DNA of 5,226 bases from positions 1 through 5,226 of the forward strand of contig JACFNY010000168.1 of the NCBI GenBank assembly GCA_019454625.1, read 5' to 3'. The notes beneath the pieces are model-generated. The model saw only the letters and a program-made list of their open reading frames with translations, searched no databases and was not told where the DNA came from. The DNA is from Sphingomonadaceae bacterium. GTDB lineage: Bacteria; Pseudomonadota; Alphaproteobacteria; Sphingomonadales; Sphingomonadaceae. This document shows, in pieces, positions 1 to 5,226 of this stretch (positions are counted from its first letter, which is position 1; each line of letters starts with the position of its first letter). The position numbers and the translations under genes are program-made.

Positions 1-201
1 GGGGATGCCGAGGCCGAGATATTGCGGAATGAGGTTGCCGAGCATCCTCCAGACGACCGACGCCGGCCCGCCTTCGTTGACCACGAAGTCGAACAGTTTC
101 AGCATCTTCTCCAGCAATAGCAGCATGGCCGCGATCATCAGCGTCGCGAACAGCGGCACTGCGATCAGCCGCGCCATGTACCTGTCGAACCGGGCCAGCA
201 T
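1..201 (-). CDS. lptF: LPS export ABC transporter permease LptF (partial, N-terminal 67 codons)
   Basis: Reverse-strand translation from the ATG at 201-199 stays open to the window edge and begins MLARFDRYMARLIAVPLF. A short basic/aromatic start (R4, R7-Y8) is followed by a first membrane helix at about residues 12-30 and then a KMLKLFDFV stretch and PQYLGLGIP. This is the N-terminus expected of the LptF/LptG (YjgP/YjgQ) permeases, which with LptB drive LPS from the inner membrane to the periplasmic bridge. The YLGLGIP ending and the lone divergent position suggest LptF rather than LptG, but the rest of the protein lies outside. No strong Shine-Dalgarno precedes the ATG: an AAGAG touches it, and AAGGA sits about 16 nt upstream. 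In-frame alternatives are a TTG nine codons upstream and M9. Family assignment is firm; the F/G choice is an inference. Confidence 0.82.
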   Translation of the reverse strand, partial: MLARFDRYMARLIAVPLFATLMIAAMLLLLEKMLKLFDFVVNEGGPASVVWRMLGNLIPQYLGLGIP

Positions 202-273
202 CTCTTGGTTTTGTCGATCCTTGGTCAAATTTTGGCCGCAAGCGGACCCGATACCACGGTGAGACAGGGATGC

Positions 274-290
274 ATCAACAAATTGGTGAT
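274..290. promoter_or_regulatory. Near-perfect 17-bp inverted repeat, candidate operator
   Basis: The sequence ATCAACAA-A-TTGGTGAT has two 8-bp arms (274-281 and 283-290) around a single central base, and 7 of the 8 arm pairs are complementary (mismatch at 278/286). It lies 28 bp before the DUF2141 start codon and about 73 bp before the lptF start. Size and symmetry fit a dimeric helix-turn-helix repressor site, but it matches no regulator box I can name, and one such palindrome could occur by chance. Confidence 0.3.
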
Positions 291-308
291 TCGAAAAGGG
301 GGAAGATC

Positions 309-315
309 GAGGAGG
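309..315 (+). promoter_or_regulatory. Strong ribosome binding site deciding the DUF2141 gene start
   Basis: GAGGAGG is close to a perfect anti-16S match and lies 3 nt before the ATG at 319 and 6 nt before an in-frame GTG at 322. Spacing to the ATG is short, so initiation at GTG 322 is possible (one residue shorter). Either start places a signal peptide at the N-terminus and rules out the long upstream extension of the open frame to 205. Confidence 0.65.
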
Positions 316-318
316 CTC

Positions 319-867
319 ATGGTGCTGAAGCGTTCAAATGCGTCTTTCCGGGGGCTGATCCGTTCGCTCGTCGCGGCAACGGCGGTTCTCGGCGCATTCC
401 CGGCGCCCGCGGCCGCCCAAGAGATCATCGGCCCCGAAGCCGCCGCCTGCGCGCCCGGCGCGCGCGGCCCGGCTGCGCTTGTGCGCATCTACGGCTTCAA
501 GGACCGCGTCGGCAACCTCCGCGTCCAGCTCTACAGCGACAATCCCGACGAGTTCCTCGCCTCCGGCAAGAAGCTGAAGCGTATCGAGCTGCCGACGACG
601 GCGTCCGGCGACATGAACGTCTGCATGGCGCTGCCGCGTTTCGGCGAGTTCTCGATGGCGGTGCTCCACGACCGCGACATGAACGGCAAGCTTTCCGTCT
701 CGAAGGACGGCGTCGGCTTTTCGGGCAACCCGAAGCTCGGCCTGTCGAAGCCCGACTATGAGGACGCGATGTTCGTCGCGCGCGGCGGCGTGACGGTCGT
801 GGACGTGATCCTGAACTACCGGCAGGGGCTGCTGTCCGTGAAGCCCCTTGTGGCACGGCGCGACTGA
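319..867 (+). CDS. Exported DUF2141 family protein (possible CpgA-like sphingolipid cluster protein)
   Basis: This 182-residue protein has a classical Sec signal peptide: basic residues (K4, R5, R11, R15), a hydrophobic core at about 17-27, and an APAAA-QE cleavage site after A33. It is therefore probably periplasmic or outer-membrane associated. The mature part fits DUF2141 (PF09912): a beta-rich start (ALVRIYGFKDRVGNLRVQLY, 53-72) and the family hallmark HDRDMNGKL at 117-125, followed by GVGFSGNP. Two cysteines (C44, C102) could form a disulfide. The ATG at 319 is chosen because of the GAGGAGG just upstream and the signal peptide. The biochemical function of DUF2141 is not known to me. It leads an operon whose next start lies one base after its stop. 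Its position matches Caulobacter ccna_01217 (cpgA as I recall), needed for ceramide phosphoglycerate; that link is by gene order, not motif. Confidence 0.82.
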   Translation: MVLKRSNASFRGLIRSLVAATAVLGAFPAPAAAQEIIGPEAAACAPGARGPAALVRIYGFKDRVGNLRVQLYSDNPDEFLASGKKLKRIELPTTASGDMNVCMALPRFGEFSMAVLHDRDMNGKLSVSKDGVGFSGNPKLGLSKPDYEDAMFVARGGVTVVDVILNYRQGLLSVKPLVARRD

Positions 868-868
868 C

Positions 869-1840
869 ATGGCCTGCGTCGCGCTCCTTTCCAATCCGCG
901 CTCGACCGGCAACAAGGCCGTTCTGCCGCGCATCCGGGAGTTCGTGGCGCAGCATCCGAACATCTTCCACTACGAGGTGGGGGACATTTCCGAAGTGCCC
1001 GACGCGCTCGCCATGATCGCGCGCGTGAAGCCCGCCGTGCTCGTCATCAACGGCGGCGACGGCACCGTGCAGGCGGCGCTGACCGAGATCTACAACGGCC
1101 ATCATTTCAAGGATGCGGTGCCGCCGCTCGCGGTGCTGCCGAACGGCAAGACCAACCTCATCGCGCTCGATCTCGGCGCGGGCGCCAATCCGGTCGAGGC
1201 GCTGTCGAACATCCTCAAGATCGTCGAGACGGGCGTCGACCCGCACGTGGTTGCGCGGCAGCTCATCGCGCTCAGCGACGGCATCGCGGCGCGCCCCGTG
1301 TTCGGCATGTTCCTCGGCGGCGCGGGGCTCGCCGAGGCCATCCTGTTCTGCCGCAACAAGATTTATCCGCTCGGCCTGCCGAACTGGGTGAGCCACCTGA
1401 TCGCCACCTTCGTGGTCATCGCGAGCGTGCTCGTCGGCGCGGGCGCGCGCTGGAACCCGGTGCGGCCGAGCCCGATGCGGGTGTCCCTGCAACGCGACGG
1501 CGTACCGGTCGAAGGCAGTTTCCTCGTGCTGATGGTGACGACGCTCGAACGGCTGCTGCTCAATTTCGCCACGCCGTTCAGCGACCGCAGCGGTCCCCTG
1601 AAGCTGATGGCCATCGAGCAGCGGCGTACCACAGTGCTGAAGGCGCTGGTGTCCGCGCTCGCCGGGCGGCTCGGCAGCGCGCGCTTCAGCGGGCTGCACC
1701 TGCGCCGCGGCGACGAGATCCGCATCGAGGGCAAGCGCGCCAGCGTCATCCTCGACGGCGAGCTTTACGAGGCGGGCGAGGGCCATTCGATCGTCCTGAC
1801 GCCGACCGCGCCGGTTTCCTTCCTCAGCCTCGCGGCATGA
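869..1840 (+). CDS. cpgB: Lipid kinase of the DAG/sphingosine kinase family, probable ceramide kinase (CpgB-like)
   Basis: A 323-residue DAGK-catalytic-domain protein (PF00781, YegS/LCB5-like) that would phosphorylate a lipid hydroxyl with ATP. Visible landmarks are the N-terminal LLSNPRSTGNK (6-16), the nucleotide-binding NGGDGTV (61-67), LPNGKTNLIA (90-99) at the place of the usual P-x-G-T-x-N loop, and the C-terminal LDGELY with D296-G297-E298, which belongs to the second beta domain. A hydrophobic stretch near 177-191 may help membrane contact. The ATG follows the DUF2141 stop by one base with no clear Shine-Dalgarno, so translational coupling is likely; a TTG seven codons upstream is a weaker alternative. 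Placement beside ceramide synthesis genes favours ceramide over diacylglycerol as substrate. From memory, the Caulobacter gene in this position (CpgB, ccna_01218) is a biochemically shown ceramide kinase. The kinase family is certain; substrate and symbol are inferred from gene order. Confidence 0.85.
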   Translation: MACVALLSNPRSTGNKAVLPRIREFVAQHPNIFHYEVGDISEVPDALAMIARVKPAVLVINGGDGTVQAALTEIYNGHHFKDAVPPLAVLPNGKTNLIALDLGAGANPVEALSNILKIVETGVDPHVVARQLIALSDGIAARPVFGMFLGGAGLAEAILFCRNKIYPLGLPNWVSHLIATFVVIASVLVGAGARWNPVRPSPMRVSLQRDGVPVEGSFLVLMVTTLERLLLNFATPFSDRSGPLKLMAIEQRRTTVLKALVSALAGRLGSARFSGLHLRRGDEIRIEGKRASVILDGELYEAGEGHSIVLTPTAPVSFLSLAA

Positions 1841-2754
1841 CGGCGCTCGTGCCGCTCGTTGCGGCCGAGCTGGAAACGCCCGTCGCCGCCGAAGTCGCCG
1901 ATTTCGCGAAGGCGATCGTCGGGCGCTGCGGCGGCGCGGCGCAGGCGGTGCTGTTCTACGGATCGTGCCTCAGGAGCGAAGACCTCTCGGATTCGCTTCT
2001 CGATTTCTACCTGCTCGTCGATTCCTACGACCGCGCCTACACGCGCCGCTGGATGGCAACCGCCAACCGCTTGATTCCGCCCAACGTCTTTTACGCCGAG
2101 CACGAAGGCCTGCGCGCCAAGTTCGCGGTGATGACGGTCGAGGACTTCGCGCACGCCTGCTCGCCCGCGTGCGACAACGTCTCGGTGTGGGCGCGGTTCG
2201 CGCAGCCCTCGCGGCTGGTGTGGGTGCGGGGGGATGCGGCGCGGGCGCGCGTCATCCGCGCCGTTGCCGCAGCGGCGCCGACGCTGCTGGGAACGGCGCG
2301 GCCGATGCTCGACGACGCGCTTGGTGTCGAGGCGCTCTGGACCGGCGCCTTCGCGCTGACCTACGCCGCCGAACTCCGGTCGGAGCGGGCAGGGCGCGGC
2401 CAGTCGATCTTCGAAACCGACCCAGCGCGCTATGCGGCCTTCACCGCACCCGCCATCGCCGACAGCGATCTCGCGGCGGAGGTGCGCGGCGGCATGGTCC
2501 ATTTCCGCGCGAATGCCGACCGCGCGGCGGGTGAGCGCGTGTGGGCGAGGCTGCGCCGCCGGGGCAAATGGCTCTCCGTGCTGCGGCTCGCGAAGGCCAG
2601 CTTCACCTTCAAGGGCGGCGTCGACTACATCGCGTGGAAGGTGAACCGGCACTCCGGCGCGGGCATCGTCGTGAAGCCGTGGCACCGGCGTTTTCCCATA
2701 CTCGCCGGGCTCGTCTTGCTGCCCCGGCTGATCCGCAAGGGCGCGGTGCGCTAG
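1837..2754 (+). CDS. Tam41-like nucleotidyltransferase, putative CpgC-like sphingolipid head-group enzyme
   Basis: A 305-residue protein overlapping the kinase stop by an ATGA, hence translationally coupled. The N-terminal half carries a nucleotidyltransferase signature: LFYGS (39-43) followed by LLDFYLLVD (54-62), with G42-S43 and D56/D62 as candidate catalytic residues. The order of later elements resembles mitochondrial Tam41, the CTP:phosphatidate cytidylyltransferase: a W-x-x-x-N segment with NVFYAE (83-88), then RAKFAVMTVEDF (93-104) like the Tam41 KYGVIS region, then WARFAQPSRLVW (118-129) like its GRLQKP region. The C-terminus has KGGVDYIAWKV (259-269) and a hydrophobic-basic tail (287-302) that could bind membrane. 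No signal peptide is seen, so it is cytoplasmic. The fold call is from motif order read by eye and is fairly secure; the substrate is unknown. Activation of ceramide-1-phosphate or transfer of a phosphoglycerate group are both possible. Position matches Caulobacter ccna_01219 (cpgC as I recall). Confidence 0.72.
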   Translation: MTALVPLVAAELETPVAAEVADFAKAIVGRCGGAAQAVLFYGSCLRSEDLSDSLLDFYLLVDSYDRAYTRRWMATANRLIPPNVFYAEHEGLRAKFAVMTVEDFAHACSPACDNVSVWARFAQPSRLVWVRGDAARARVIRAVAAAAPTLLGTARPMLDDALGVEALWTGAFALTYAAELRSERAGRGQSIFETDPARYAAFTAPAIADSDLAAEVRGGMVHFRANADRAAGERVWARLRRRGKWLSVLRLAKASFTFKGGVDYIAWKVNRHSGAGIVVKPWHRRFPILAGLVLLPRLIRKGAVR

Positions 2755-2755
2755 A

Positions 2756-3964
2756 TCAGACTTCGAGCGGAATCCCGGCGATCCCGGCCGCCTTCACGAA
2801 GCGGTCGATGATGATGTCCACCTGCTCCGCGCGGTGCTCGGCGCAGAGCGAGCAGCGCAGCAGGAACATGCCCGCGGGCGTCGCGGGCGGGCGCGCCATG
2901 TTGACGTAGACGCCGAGCTCGATGAGCGCGCTCCACATGCGCGCGCAGGCTTCCTGACCCGGCATCAGCACCGCGATGATGGCGCTTTCCGCGGTCTCGG
3001 TCGCGATTTTGAAGCCCTTCGCCTTGAGGCCGGAATGCAGCTTGCGGCTGTTTTCCCACAGGTGCTGGCGCTTGCCCTCCGCGCGCTTCAGCTTGCGGAT
3101 CGATGCCGCCGCCGTGGCGACGACGCTCGGCGGCAGCGAGGCGGTGAACACGTAGGGGCGGCAGACGAGGCGCAGCACCTCGAACTTCGGGTGGTTGGAG
3201 ACGACGAAGCCGCCGACCGTGCCGACCGATTTCGAGAAGGTGCCGACGACGAAATCCACGTCCGCCTCGACGCCCGCCGCCTCGTAGACGCCGCGCCCGT
3301 TGGGGCCGAAGAAGCCCATGCCGTGCGCTTCGTCGACGACGATCATGGCGCCGTGCTTCTTCGCGACCGCGACCATCTCTTTCAGTGGTGCGATGTCGCC
3401 GAGCATCGAATAGACGCCTTCGAGGACGACGAGCTTGCCGGCCTCCGCCGGAAGCCGCCCGAGGCGCTTGTCGAGGTCCTCGACGCTGTTGTGGCGGAAG
3501 CGCACGATGTCGGCGTTGCCCATCGCGCAGCCGTCGTAGATCGAGGCGTGGCTGTCGGCATCGAGGACAATGTACTCGCCGCGTGCCGCCATCGTCGCCA
3601 TCAGGCCGAGGTTCGCCTGATAGCCGGTGGAGAACACCATCGCGTGGGCAGTGCCGTAGAAGTCCTTCAGTGCCTCCTCGACCTCGCGGTGGCCCTGATA
3701 GGTGCCGTTCAGCACACGGCTGCCGGTCGTGCCGGCGCCGTATTCGTCGAGCGCCTGCTTGCCCGCCGCGATCACGTCCGGGTCGAAGGTCATGCCCATG
3801 TAGTTGTAGGTGCCGACGAGGATGGTCTCGCGCCCGTTCACCGTGGCTTCGGTGGGGGAATGGACCTTTTCCATGACGAGGTTGAACGGGTCGTTGACCC
3901 CCGTCGCCAGCAGCGCCGCCTTCTCGGCGATGATGGGATCGAACTTGTCGAAGAGGTCGCCCAT
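2756..3964 (-). CDS. spt: Serine palmitoyltransferase (PLP-dependent alpha-oxoamine synthase)
   Basis: A 402-residue cytosolic enzyme that condenses L-serine with an acyl thioester to give 3-ketosphinganine, the first step of sphingolipid synthesis. It is full length and matches the soluble Sphingomonas paucimobilis homodimer almost throughout. The PLP-stacking H139 (DADSHAS), D211 and H214 (VDEAHGMGF) and the Schiff-base K245 (GTFSKSVG) all sit exactly 20 residues before the S. paucimobilis H159, D231, H234 and K265. R358 (MARPPATPAG) and R370 (LLRCSL) correspond to its R378 and R390. This agreement separates it from 2-amino-3-ketobutyrate ligase, ALA synthase and BioF. The start is MGDLFDKFDP, with GAGG six bases upstream, embedded in the ACP stop. 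It is the last gene of the ACP-bearing operon. Its stop lies one base from the stop of the convergent nucleotidyltransferase gene. Confidence 0.95.
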   Translation of the reverse strand: MGDLFDKFDPIIAEKAALLATGVNDPFNLVMEKVHSPTEATVNGRETILVGTYNYMGMTFDPDVIAAGKQALDEYGAGTTGSRVLNGTYQGHREVEEALKDFYGTAHAMVFSTGYQANLGLMATMAARGEYIVLDADSHASIYDGCAMGNADIVRFRHNSVEDLDKRLGRLPAEAGKLVVLEGVYSMLGDIAPLKEMVAVAKKHGAMIVVDEAHGMGFFGPNGRGVYEAAGVEADVDFVVGTFSKSVGTVGGFVVSNHPKFEVLRLVCRPYVFTASLPPSVVATAAASIRKLKRAEGKRQHLWENSRKLHSGLKAKGFKIATETAESAIIAVLMPGQEACARMWSALIELGVYVNMARPPATPAGMFLLRCSLCAEHRAEQVDIIIDRFVKAAGIAGIPLEV

Positions 3965-3970
3965 CGTCCG

Positions 3971-3974
3971 CCTC
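3971..3974 (-). promoter_or_regulatory. Ribosome binding site of spt, fused to the ACP stop codon
   Basis: On the minus strand the junction reads TGAGGCGGACGATG: the ACP TGA supplies the first bases of a GAGG Shine-Dalgarno, six bases before the spt ATG. This fixes the spt start and implies that ribosomes finishing the ACP gene re-initiate on spt, keeping the two products in step. Confidence 0.6.
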
Positions 3975-4221
3975 AGCCGTTCACGATCTTGACGACGGCG
4001 TCGGCGAGCTGGCCGATCGTTTCCAGCTCGGGAAGCAGGTTCATCGGCAGGATGATGTCGTACTCGTCCTCGATGTTGGCGACGAGGTCCATCACGGTGA
4101 GCGAGTCCAGCTCGAGGTCGCTCGCGAAGCTCGTGTCGGCGGTGAGCGCAATCCCCTTGCGGTTCACGGGCTCGATCAGCTCGATCAGCTTCGGAAGAAC
4201 GGTGTCGCGTGTGTGCGCCAT
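3973..4221 (-). CDS. acpR: Acyl carrier protein dedicated to sphingolipid synthesis
   Basis: An 82-residue acidic helical protein of the normal ACP size. The phosphopantetheine attachment site is S40 within DLELDSLTVMDL (35-46), followed by the acidic helix II and IEDEYDIILP (50-59), which is where partner enzymes dock. It is not the housekeeping fatty-acid ACP by context: it sits immediately upstream of spt with an 8-nt gap. It would carry the acyl chain used by serine palmitoyltransferase or by the ceramide synthase. The ATG at 4221 is preceded by AGGA at 4229-4232 with a 7-nt spacer; upstream extension of the frame would run into the reductase gene and is not ACP-like. The symbol acpR is as I recall the Caulobacter name. 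It needs a 4'-phosphopantetheinyl transferase encoded elsewhere. Confidence 0.9.
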   Translation of the reverse strand: MAHTRDTVLPKLIELIEPVNRKGIALTADTSFASDLELDSLTVMDLVANIEDEYDIILPMNLLPELETIGQLADAVVKIVNG

Positions 4222-4291
4222 GCGTGTGTCCTGAAATGTCGTTGCGGCTCGATGCCAACAGATTGTGGCAGGGGATAGGCGGGGAAGCGGC
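4222..4291 (-). promoter_or_regulatory. 70-nt gap between cerR-like gene and acp, with the acp ribosome binding site
   Basis: This is the only sizeable spacer inside the minus-strand operon. It contains the AGGA Shine-Dalgarno of acp (4229-4232). I see no stable GC hairpin with a U-run that would be a terminator, so read-through from the reductase gene is expected. A TTGGCA on the minus strand (about 4251-4256) resembles a -35 element, but I find no properly spaced -10. An internal promoter that would give extra ACP and Spt transcript is possible but unproven. Confidence 0.3.
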
Positions 4292-5200
4292 CTAAATCCA
4301 GCCCGCATTCCTGTACCATTCCGCCGTGCGCGCGATGCCCTCGGCGGCGGAGACCTCGGGTGCCCAGATGCCGAGCCCCCTCAGCGCGGCGCTGTCCGCC
4401 ACCCAGTCCGGATGCGCGAGGTAACGGGCGCGGTCGAAGCTGAGCGCGGGCAGGCGTCCGGCGAGCTTCGCGCCGAGCGTGTCGATGGCGGCGCCGAGCG
4501 TCAGGGCGGCGGGCGGCAGCGGCACGTAGGTCGGCGTCTTGCCGAGCGCGGCGGCGATGTGCGCGGCCATCTCGCGGTGGCTGAGGCCGCCGGGGGTCGC
4601 ATCGTCGATCTCGAAGATGCCGCGCGGCGCCGGGTTCCCGGCGAGCGCGAGGAGGGCGCAGGCGAGGTCGGAAACCTCGACGATGGAGAAGCGACCGCTG
4701 CCCGGCAGCAGCGCCCAGCCGCGCGCGACGAGCTTGTAGACGCTCGCCGTCTCACGGTCGCCGGGGCCATAGACGGCGGGCGGACGCACGATCGCGGCAT
4801 CGGGGCGCGCGGTTTCCACGAGCGCGTCGGCGGCGGCCTTGGTGTTGCCGTAGATGGAGAGCGCCGGTTCGCGCGCGGCGAGCGAGGAGACATGCACGAA
4901 GCGCGGCACGCCCCGGCTCGCGTCCAGCATCGCCCGCGTGCCTTCGATGTTGCCCGCGGCGAATTCCAGCGGCGTGCGGGCGTTGATGACGCCCGCGACA
5001 TGGATCACCGCATCGGCGCCTTCGACGAGGCGGGCGAGCGCATCGGTGTTCGCAAGGTCGCCTGCGACCCATTCGAGGCCGTCTCGCGCAGGCTGCGCGC
5101 GGCGGGCGAGAGCGCGGACCGCATGGCCCTTTTCAAGCGCGAGGTCGATCAGCTTCGTGCCCACGAAGCCGGTTCCGCCGGTGATGGCGAGCGTCGTCAC
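4292..5200 (-). CDS. cerR: NAD(P)-dependent epimerase/dehydratase-type reductase, probable ceramide reductase CerR
   Basis: A 302-residue Rossmann-fold protein of the extended short-chain dehydrogenase (NAD-dependent epimerase/dehydratase) family. It shows the dinucleotide-binding TGGTGFVG at 7-14, D48 in AGDLA, HVAGV (67-71), and an intact catalytic set: S105/S106 in HVSSLA and Y117-x-x-x-K121 in YGNTK. PPAVYGPGD (140-148) is the family's post-catalytic signature. In this operon the likely job is reduction of the 3-keto group of the ceramide precursor, as reported for Caulobacter CerR, which is this type of enzyme rather than a eukaryotic-style ketosphinganine reductase. The start is GTG at 5200-5198; the next in-frame ATG is at residue 91, inside the fold, and no Shine-Dalgarno is seen. 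The GTGA sequence suggests coupling to an upstream gene. Family is certain, substrate inferred. Confidence 0.85.
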   Translation of the reverse strand: MTTLAITGGTGFVGTKLIDLALEKGHAVRALARRAQPARDGLEWVAGDLANTDALARLVEGADAVIHVAGVINARTPLEFAAGNIEGTRAMLDASRGVPRFVHVSSLAAREPALSIYGNTKAAADALVETARPDAAIVRPPAVYGPGDRETASVYKLVARGWALLPGSGRFSIVEVSDLACALLALAGNPAPRGIFEIDDATPGGLSHREMAAHIAAALGKTPTYVPLPPAALTLGAAIDTLGAKLAGRLPALSFDRARYLAHPDWVADSAALRGLGIWAPEVSAAEGIARTAEWYRNAGWI

Positions 5201-5226
5201 GGTTGCAGCGGCGTCAGGCCGCGATG
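5197..5226 (-). CDS. Possible C-terminal tail of an upstream gene (acyl-activating enzyme expected)
   Basis: Entering from the right edge, the frame reads HRGLTPLQP and stops at the TGA of a GTGA that overlaps the reductase start by four bases. Such overlaps are typical of operons and would explain the missing ribosome binding site of the reductase gene. A competing frame reads IAA and stops at 5216-5214, so the frame is not settled. By analogy with Caulobacter the gene here would be the acyl-ACP/acyl-CoA synthetase (AasR) that loads the ACP. Nine residues cannot show this. Confidence 0.35.
   Translation of the reverse strand, partial: HRGLTPLQP

Larger units (their letters stand above)
202..318. 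promoter_or_regulatory. Divergent intergenic region between lptF and the lipid head-group operon
   Basis: This is the only substantial non-coding stretch, 117 bp between two divergent start codons, and it is visibly richer in A/T than its surroundings (for example runs around 209-233 and 274-299). It must carry the 5' signals of both lptF (leftward) and the DUF2141-kinase-nucleotidyltransferase operon (rightward). I could not identify a convincing -35/-10 pair on either strand: TTGGTC (221) and TTGGCC (233) lack a well-spaced -10 partner. The assignment therefore rests on position and base composition, plus the near-palindrome listed separately. Confidence 0.5.

Noticed and set aside
221..256. 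Sigma-70 promoter using TTGGTC or TTGGCC as -35
   Set aside because: No -10-like hexamer lies 16-18 bp downstream; GATACC at 250-255 is wrongly spaced for either.
205..318. N-terminal extension of the DUF2141 frame back to 205
   Set aside because: It would bury the signal peptide, begins next to the lptF start, and ignores the strong GAGGAGG at 309-315.
497..1786. 429-codon open frame on the minus strand opposite the DUF2141 and kinase genes
   Set aside because: Arg/Ala/His-rich shadow of real coding DNA, ending in long Arg-Ser runs, with no family motifs.
2741..2751. GCGC-GGT-GCGC small hairpin at the end of the nucleotidyltransferase gene as a terminator
   Set aside because: Only a 4-bp stem with no T-run on either strand; such short GC palindromes are common in this composition.
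2834..4234. 466-codon open frame on the plus strand opposite spt and acp
   Set aside because: It is antisense to two unmistakable genes; its product is a low-complexity mix rich in Arg, Ala, Asp and His with no recognisable domain, as expected from GC-rich third-position bias.
3965..4258. Extension of the spt frame upstream across the ACP gene, which would give a 500-residue protein
   Set aside because: The added residues are an out-of-frame reading of the ACP gene; MGDLFDKFDP at 3964 with GAGG upstream matches the known Spt N-terminus.

Overview
The window is very GC-rich, tightly packed DNA from a Gram-negative bacterium, most likely an alphaproteobacterium of the Sphingomonadales/Caulobacterales type. 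The main reasons are a Sphingomonas-type serine palmitoyltransferase and a dedicated set of ceramide genes, a pathway confined to a few bacterial groups. No mobile elements, CRISPR arrays, tRNAs or rRNAs were seen, and almost every base is coding.

Layout. Bases 1-201 (minus) hold the first 67 codons of an LptF-type permease of the LPS exporter. A 117-bp divergent intergenic region (202-318) separates it from a plus-strand operon of three genes. These encode an exported DUF2141 protein (319-867), a DAG-kinase/sphingosine-kinase-fold lipid kinase (869-1840) and a Tam41-like nucleotidyltransferase (1837-2754). The three genes are joined by a 1-nt gap and an ATGA overlap. A single base (2755) separates this operon from a convergent minus-strand operon. 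Read in its own direction, that operon has the tail of an unidentified gene at the right edge (5226-5197), a CerR-like NAD(P)-dependent reductase (5200-4292), a small acyl carrier protein (4221-3973) and serine palmitoyltransferase (3964-2756).

How the genes work together. The minus-strand operon builds the ceramide backbone. The ACP presents an acyl chain, Spt condenses it with serine, and the CerR-like enzyme reduces the 3-keto group. The edge gene is probably the acyl-activating enzyme that loads the ACP. Ceramide synthase is not in the window. The plus-strand operon looks like the head-group arm: the kinase would phosphorylate ceramide, and the Tam41-like protein plausibly does CTP-dependent or related phosphoryl chemistry. 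The gene order matches, as I recall it, the Caulobacter crescentus cluster ccna_01217-01219 (cpgA-C, ceramide phosphoglycerate) followed by spt, acp and cerR. CpgB there was shown to be a ceramide kinase. In Caulobacter these anionic sphingolipids help cells survive without LPS, which makes the divergent LPS-export gene a notable neighbour.
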